From: Fidelibacterota bacterium
GTDB lineage: Bacteria > Fidelibacterota > BS150m-G59
Length of the DNA: 11,601 nucleotides
Reading direction: 5' to 3'
Assembly: GCA_016784265.1 (NCBI GenBank)
Contig: JADHUZ010000012.1
Location: 1 to 11,601 of the forward strand
Part shown: positions 8,209 through 11,601 of the stretch, piece after piece
Position numbering within the stretch: position 1 is the stretch's first letter
How the letters are laid out: every line of letters begins with the position of its first letter
Notes under the pieces: generated by a model
Database searches by the model: none
What the model saw: the letters and a program-made list of their open reading frames with translations, nothing else
Told to the model about the DNA's origin: nothing
Translations under genes and position numbers: made by a program

Positions 8209-8649
8209 ATGAAACAGTTACTAGTTTTAACAGCGATGTTGGCGTTGATAGGATGTGATCTTACAGACGATGAATCCATTCCGAAAATCGCATCCATTAC
8301 GCCAAGTAACGGTGCAACATTGGTGGAGAAATCTGCACCAATTGTTGTCGAATTCACGGAACCGATGAATACAGGTTCGTGTCAATCGAGATTTCATCTA
8401 CACATGGATGAAATTACTTCAATGGAAGAAATGACAGATGGTTTGTCCGGGAATTTTTCATGGAATAACGGTCAAACCGTGATGACATTTCAACCACAAA
8501 GTCAACTGCTTGGTTCCTCGATGTATTCTATCTGTATTCAGGAAGGAATGATGTCCTCAAATCAAAATTGTAACGTCATGATGTCTGGAATGATGGGGTG
8601 GGGAAACGAGGTAAATGGCGGTATAATCTGTGTTTTTACAACCAAATAA
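8209..8649 (+). CDS. Met-rich Ig-like lipoprotein of the copper operon
   Basis: This 146-aa protein has a lipoprotein signal peptide ending in the lipobox LIGC, so C16 would be lipidated and the mature protein anchored to a membrane. Residues about 25-55 ('PKIASITPSNGATL', 'APIVVEFTEPM') match the start of SbsA/Big_5-type bacterial Ig-like domains, a surface or periplasmic beta-sandwich. The rest is unusual: the mature chain has twelve methionines, clustered at 114-115, 124-125 and 128-129, plus cysteines at 58, 109, 121 and 141 and a histidine pair at 63 and 65. Methionine clusters in the periplasm typically bind Cu(I) or Ag(I). With its place after cusA, this suggests a copper-binding accessory lipoprotein. 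The Ig-like call is reasonable; the metal role is inferred, and no named family was recognised for the whole protein. Confidence 0.8.
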   Translation: MKQLLVLTAMLALIGCDLTDDESIPKIASITPSNGATLVEKSAPIVVEFTEPMNTGSCQSRFHLHMDEITSMEEMTDGLSGNFSWNNGQTVMTFQPQSQLLGSSMYSICIQEGMMSSNQNCNVMMSGMMGWGNEVNGGIICVFTTK

Positions 8650-8652
8650 AAA

Positions 8653-8661
8653 GAAAGGGAA
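8653..8661 (+). promoter_or_regulatory. Ribosome-binding site deciding the start of the HMBD lipoprotein
   Basis: GAAAGGGAA lies four bases before ATG 8666 in the 16-bp gap after the previous stop. It supports this ATG over the upstream in-frame TTG at 8630, which would lie inside the previous gene and put twelve polar residues ahead of the signal peptide. Confidence 0.6.
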
Positions 8662-8665
8662 GCAA

Positions 8666-9025
8666 ATGAAATACTTACTTATCTCTGCAATCGCGGCTGG
8701 TTTTCTTGCATGCGGTGGCGAAAAAAAGGAAATTGATACACACGCTGGACATAATCACGCGAAGCACGAAACAACACAATTCGCAAAATCGGAGCGATTG
8801 ATTTACTACACTTGCCCGATGGATTCACATAAACACATTCATCATCGTGAGATGGGAAAATGTGAAGAATGTGGAATGTCTCTCGTTGCCGGCGTGATAA
8901 CAACTGAAGAAAAAATGGATTTCTATGGTTGTCCTATGTTAATGCACAGTCATATTCGACAGGAAACCGCGGGGAAATGTGACGAATGCGGAATGGCTTT
9001 GAAACCAATGCGACTCGTGAAATAA
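8666..9025 (+). CDS. Lipoprotein with two heavy-metal-binding (HMBD-like) motifs
   Basis: This 119-aa protein starts with a lipoprotein signal peptide ending FLAC, with C16 the likely lipidation site. A His-rich linker follows (H26, H29, H31, H34). Two copies of a heavy-metal-binding motif make up the rest. Copy 1 is about residues 47-74 (YYTCPM, then C66-x2-C69-G-M71). Copy 2 is about residues 86-115 (YGCPM, then C105-x2-C108-G-M110). The copies are related to the N-terminal module of the CusB-like protein upstream but carry CEEC/CDEC rather than CPxC and extra histidines (55, 57, 59, 60, 94, 96). This motif type is common in CusB adaptors and copper P-type ATPases, where it is thought to bind soft metal ions. 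As last gene of the operon it probably buffers or relays copper/silver at the membrane. The exact metal and function are inferred. Confidence 0.87.
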   Translation: MKYLLISAIAAGFLACGGEKKEIDTHAGHNHAKHETTQFAKSERLIYYTCPMDSHKHIHHREMGKCEECGMSLVAGVITTEEKMDFYGCPMLMHSHIRQETAGKCDECGMALKPMRLVK

Positions 9026-9026
9026 A

Positions 9027-9050
9027 AAATGGGCGAGAAATCGCCCATTT
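9027..9050. terminator. Bidirectional intrinsic terminator
   Basis: A perfect 10-bp stem (AAATGGGCGA / TCGCCCATTT) with a GAAA loop sits in the 30-bp gap between convergent stop codons. Read on the minus strand, the stem is followed by a strong T-run (ATTTTTTATTT), ideal for ending the selenoprotein transcript. Read on the plus strand, the tail is weaker (ATTTCAAATTT) but should still help end the metal operon. Confidence 0.88.
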
Positions 9051-9055
9051 CAAAT

Positions 9056-9340
9056 TTAACATTCACTTCCGTAGAGCGGCTGAATCGTCAGTCCTTTTCC
9101 ACGATAGTCGTCTATATAATCAATCTGCGAATTTTCTGCATAATCTCGCTCGTTAGCACCCGCTAAGATTGAGATTCCATTCACAAGAAACTTTTCATCA
9201 TCGTTTTTTGGCTCGTCCAGAACCATCCCCAATCTGGGTCCACCTCAACCAAAGCCAGATATGAGAATGCGCAGAGATTTCCCCGTGTTTTCTACAAGGA
9301 TTTTGTTCAATTCTGTTTTTGCTTTTTCTGTGATTATCAT
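9056..9340 (-). CDS. HesB/IscA-like selenoprotein (in-frame TGA read as selenocysteine)
   Basis: The minus strand reads from ATG 9340, five bases after GGAG (9346-9349), to TAA 9056-9058, and is interrupted by a single in-frame TGA at 9245-9247. With TGA read as selenocysteine the product is 94 aa: 'TEKAKTELNKILVEN', 'SLRILISGFG', U32, then 'GGPRLGMVLDEP', and the end 'TIQPLYGSEC'. This matches HesB/IscA (A-type iron-sulfur carrier) proteins. There the GxGCGG cysteine is the first conserved ligand, and the TGA falls exactly on it. HesB-like selenoproteins with Sec at this position are an established bacterial family. The canonical C-terminal CGCG motif is absent; only C94 remains. Translation past the TGA keeps full family similarity with no frame change, arguing against a pseudogene. 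Family members bind Fe-S clusters or iron; the role of this Sec form is not known. The gene lies 59 bp downstream of arsC on the same strand, with a candidate promoter of its own. Confidence 0.88.
9209..9247 (-). promoter_or_regulatory. Candidate bacterial SECIS element
   Basis: Starting at the UGA (9247-9245), the RNA can fold into a hairpin with stem CCAGA (9237-9233) and UCUGG (9221-9217), extendable past a U-U mismatch by one U-G pair, with a G-rich apical loop (GGGGAUG). Bacterial SECIS elements lie just 3' of the UGA inside the coding region, with a G at the start of a small loop. The loop here begins 14 nt after the UGA, slightly close. A competing pairing, GGACC with GGUUC, is also possible. 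Folding was done by eye. Confidence 0.6.
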
Positions 9341-9351
9341 TTTTTCTCCAA

Positions 9352-9398
9352 AGTTGCAATACCTGTAATTTATAACATTATCACAATATATTGCAACT
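9352..9398 (-). promoter_or_regulatory. 10-bp inverted repeat around a candidate promoter for the selenoprotein gene
   Basis: AGTTGCAATA (9352-9361) and TATTGCAACT (9389-9398) form a perfect 10-bp inverted repeat with a 27-bp spacer, placed exactly between the arsC stop and the selenoprotein Shine-Dalgarno. On the minus strand a sigma-70-like pair is visible: TTGCAA (9396-9391), a 16-bp spacer, and TATAAA (9374-9369). The -35 would lie in one arm and the start site near the other, a layout suited to a repressor. Alternatively the arms pair in RNA, placing a stem two bases before the GGAG. No T-run follows, so it is not a terminator. Confidence 0.5.
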
Positions 9399-9399
9399 A

Positions 9400-9813
9400 C
9401 TATATTTCGGATAAAAACAAACGAATTTTTTCTGAAATTTTATCTCGTGTGTTGCGATAAATGGCGAGAATTTCTTCCTCTGTTCCTTTCGCGCAATAAG
9501 GATCTGGCATTCCCCAGTGTAGGCGTTTTCCATCTCCATGAAACACAGGGCAATGCTCATTTGCGGCATCGCAAAGTGTAATCACAAAATCAAAATTTTG
9601 GTGTAGATATTTTTCAATTGATTTTGGTTGGTGATGTGAAATATCAATTTCTAATTCTGCCATCACTTGCACGGCTCTGGGATTGACGATTTTAGAAGGA
9701 TGGCTACCCGCGCTGAATGGAACAAATTGCTTACCAAAATAATGTCGCAATAATCCTTCCGCCATTTGTGAGCGGCACGTGTTTCCTGTGCAAACAAATA
9801 GAACTTTTTTCAT
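9400..9813 (-). CDS. arsC: Arsenate reductase, low-molecular-weight phosphatase (thioredoxin-coupled) type
   Basis: This 137-aa cytoplasmic enzyme reduces arsenate to arsenite. The fold is the low-molecular-weight tyrosine phosphatase type. The P-loop CX5R lies at C8-TGNTC-R14, followed by 'SQMAEG'. The thiol relay cysteines are C81 ('VITLC') and C88 ('EHCPVF'), matching C10, C82 and C89 of plasmid pI258 ArsC, and the 'HWGMPDP' segment supplies the general-acid aspartate (D104). All three catalytic cysteines being present favours arsenate reductase over a plain phosphatase. ATG 9813 is chosen because it overlaps the upstream stop as ATGA (9810-9813) and gives the normal family start 'MKKVLFVCTGN'; an in-frame TTG at 9825 adds four residues and lies in the peptidase gene. 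No arsenite exporter or ArsR is visible in the window. Translation is probably coupled to the peptidase gene. Confidence 0.94.
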   Translation of the reverse strand: MKKVLFVCTGNTCRSQMAEGLLRHYFGKQFVPFSAGSHPSKIVNPRAVQVMAELEIDISHHQPKSIEKYLHQNFDFVITLCDAANEHCPVFHGDGKRLHWGMPDPYCAKGTEEEILAIYRNTRDKISEKIRLFLSEI

Positions 9814-11601
9814 CGTTTTTGCCAAATTGTGGAGAATGAAAATATTCTTCCGGGCTCGCTGAATTCTGCTTCTGGAATCAAAGTCCAGCCGCCGTCAATT
9901 CGAATATCCAAATCCGTGTGAAAGATATTATAGAAAGTGAATCCAATTCCCAAATCCAAAAAAGTTTCGTAATTCCAACTTTTTTCCATCAGCGCGGCAT
10001 CGCAAAAAATGTAATATTCTTGACCGCCTGTTACACGATTGAGCGCCATGTCAAACCAGCGCACCAAATGATCACGAGTCAATTCCGAATTAAGTGCAAG
10101 ACAACTCGTGTAGCCGGCAGGTTTAGCAAGGCGAATATTCGCACCGCCCGGATTGTGATATTGTGTGAGATAATACAAATCTCCCAGCATATCCGCCGTG
10201 CGAATAATTTTATTTTCAAAGCGGTTCCAGCCATTGCCACAGGATAATCCAATTTCTTCTTGTTTTGGTGCGATTCCATGGATTGTCGCCGCGAAAATCC
10301 GACTACGAAAATCAAACCATTTCCAAAAAACTTGGCTTGTGTGCGACAGCCTTAGCGTTTGGAAATCTCTGTGCAATCGCAGATCTGTTCGCCAATTATA
10401 TCGCCAAGTCATCGTGCGATAATTGCCGTGAGCACCTACAGAAAATATAGTCCATTGTTGGATTTTTAGATCCCAAAAATCAGGATTCAAATATGTCGCA
10501 TCCTGAATTTCAATGAAATCTAAATCCGCATAAAACGTGGTTTTCGGCGGTTTTTCCATCCGTTTTTGAAGAATTTTCTGAGCATGAAGCGAATATCTAA
10601 ATCTTCCCTGTCCTTTTGTCCCAGTAATTTTGAGTGAATTTCCGCGAAATAGAAATGGTTGATACAATTCTCTTGAAAAATCAAAATCTATTTTGCCAGA
10701 TTTATGGCCGAAATAAATGGCATAGTTGTTATTTTCAAAATATTTGCGATAATTTGTGCTAAACTGCAAACCAGAAATCAATCCATCCGCAGAATTTAGC
10801 CAAAAATACGGAAAGACACGAACCAATTTACCATCGCTTGGTGCAGTGTCGCCGCCCAAATTCATCGGGCGAAAATAATATTTGGAGATTTGCGGCTTTG
10901 AATTGTTTCTGCGATCGAAATCGAAAATTTGGTCGAATGGATCAATTTGGACGGTCTTAATCGTTTCTGATGTTGGAATTAAAATCTTGTCCCCGCTCGA
11001 TTTTCGGACATCCCATTTGCCCCACAAACTATCGCCCGATTCAGAAATTGCAAGCACTTTAACGGGCATACGGTAAGTTCCGTTTTGTTGAATGTAAACG
11101 GACAATTGATCGTTTTTCTGTTGCCATTTTTTCAGTGAATAATCTACCCAGCCGGTTTCATGAAGCCATTCATCAAAAAACCATGATAAATTGTTTCCAG
11201 ATATTTCTTCCATCACTGATCGAAATCTGCTTTCGTTGGTGTGTTTTAGCATCCATCGGTCGTAATAAACCTGCATCGCATCATCGAAAACTGTTGGGTT
11301 CAAAACACCTTCGCGAAGTGCTTGCAACATCAGCGATGGTTTTTTGTAGGCATTTTGGCGGTAGCTCCCGGGAGAAACAAATAAGTGCGATGTTGTGGCA
11401 ATTGGCTCATTGAATCCGCTCAAAATATAGCGAAATGCTAAATTTTGACTTCGTTCGGTTCGAGTGAGTGGCATGGAAAATATTTTTTGGAACTGCGTTT
11501 GATTCTTCCTTTCGATGCCGTATGGCGGATATTTTGTCTCCATGTACCATCGCGTTTGCCAAGTTGTAAACCCTTCGTCCAACCATGCTTCATTCACTTC
11601 A
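9810..11601 (-). CDS. M1-family metallopeptidase with barrel-like C-terminal region, N-terminus outside window
   Basis: The frame is open to the right edge (GAA GTG AAT GAA...), so the true start and the HExxH zinc motif lie outside; the GTG at 11597 is not a start. The visible part opens with 'NEAWLDEGFTTW', the M1 motif whose DEG glutamate is the third zinc ligand. 'AYKKPSLMLQALREG', about 76 residues later, fits the catalytic-tyrosine segment, and 'WFFDEWLHETGWVDY' is typical of the end of the M1 catalytic unit. About 70 residues of beta-rich sequence follow. From about visible residue 240 to the end (595) come alternating aromatic/polar strands ('VRVFPYFWLNSADGLISGLQF' type, ending 'GRIFSFSTIWQKR'), resembling an outer-membrane beta-barrel or surface-antigen domain. 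M1 enzymes are zinc aminopeptidases; the substrate is unknown. The stop overlaps arsC by ATGA. The M1 call is firm; the barrel is inferred. Confidence 0.85.
   Translation of the reverse strand, partial: EVNEAWLDEGFTTWQTRWYMETKYPPYGIERKNQTQFQKIFSMPLTRTERSQNLAFRYILSGFNEPIATTSHLFVSPGSYRQNAYKKPSLMLQALREGVLNPTVFDDAMQVYYDRWMLKHTNESRFRSVMEEISGNNLSWFFDEWLHETGWVDYSLKKWQQKNDQLSVYIQQNGTYRMPVKVLAISESGDSLWGKWDVRKSSGDKILIPTSETIKTVQIDPFDQIFDFDRRNNSKPQISKYYFRPMNLGGDTAPSDGKLVRVFPYFWLNSADGLISGLQFSTNYRKYFENNNYAIYFGHKSGKIDFDFSRELYQPFLFRGNSLKITGTKGQGRFRYSLHAQKILQKRMEKPPKTTFYADLDFIEIQDATYLNPDFWDLKIQQWTIFSVGAHGNYRTMTWRYNWRTDLRLHRDFQTLRLSHTSQVFWKWFDFRSRIFAATIHGIAPKQEEIGLSCGNGWNRFENKIIRTADMLGDLYYLTQYHNPGGANIRLAKPAGYTSCLALNSELTRDHLVRWFDMALNRVTGGQEYYIFCDAALMEKSWNYETFLDLGIGFTFYNIFHTDLDIRIDGGWTLIPEAEFSEPGRIFSFSTIWQKR

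Noticed and set aside
9245..9247. In-frame TGA as a nonsense mutation making a pseudogene
   Set aside because: It falls exactly on the conserved cysteine, the frame and conservation continue on both sides, and the known family uses selenocysteine at this position. It cannot be fully excluded without sel genes from the host.
9381..9569. Minus-strand open frame overlapping arsC in another frame
   Set aside because: The arsC frame has every catalytic residue, and this frame is an out-of-phase shadow of it.
1..11601. CRISPR arrays, tRNA or rRNA genes, insertion sequences
   Set aside because: No regularly spaced repeats, no cloverleaf-like sequence, no transposase frame and no terminal inverted repeats were seen.

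Overview
The window is AT-rich bacterial DNA with dense gene packing, lipoprotein signals and an RND efflux system with an outer-membrane channel, so the host is diderm. The secreted PKD protein with repeated 'DEIG-F-DG/CxG' modules, the shape of the CusA/CusB proteins and the M1 peptidase with a barrel-like tail resemble proteins of the Fibrobacteres-Chlorobi-Bacteroidetes superphylum and its candidate phyla (Cloacimonadota/Marinimicrobia-like). That placement is inferred from protein style and is only moderately secure. An in-frame UGA in a HesB/IscA-like gene indicates that the host uses selenocysteine.

Layout. (1) Positions 1-1271, minus: N-terminal part of a secreted PKD-domain protein running off the left edge. 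(2) Positions 1368-9025, plus: a probable six-gene copper/silver-efflux operon, made of a small Cys-rich exported protein, a CusC/TolC-like channel, a CusB-like adaptor, a CusA-like RND pump, a Met-rich Ig-like lipoprotein and a lipoprotein with two heavy-metal-binding (HMBD) motifs. Two internal junctions overlap (4 and 11 bp) and the other gaps are 16-86 bp. (3) A bidirectional hairpin terminator at 9027-9050. (4) Positions 9056-11601, minus, convergent with the operon: a HesB/IscA-like selenoprotein gene interrupted by an in-frame TGA, a thioredoxin-type arsenate reductase (arsC), and an M1-family metallopeptidase running off the right edge. The peptidase and arsC overlap by ATGA.

How the parts fit. 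CusA (with the three-methionine copper/silver site and the membrane aspartate), CusB and CusC would form a tripartite envelope pump for Cu(I)/Ag(I). The CusB-like protein carries metal-binding modules at both ends. The three small exported proteins rich in Cys, Met or His look like accessory metal binders delivering or buffering metal in the envelope. ArsC reduces arsenate to arsenite, so the window is a metal/metalloid resistance neighbourhood. No metal-responsive regulator and no arsenite exporter are visible, so both must lie elsewhere.

The least obvious item is the selenoprotein. Its TGA sits where HesB/IscA proteins normally have their first conserved cysteine, it is followed by a plausible bacterial SECIS hairpin, and it is preceded by its own ribosome-binding site, a candidate promoter and a 10-bp inverted repeat. 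Standard gene calling would miss it or split it. No non-coding stretch exceeds 300 bp once the two edge-truncated genes and the selenoprotein gene are recognised.
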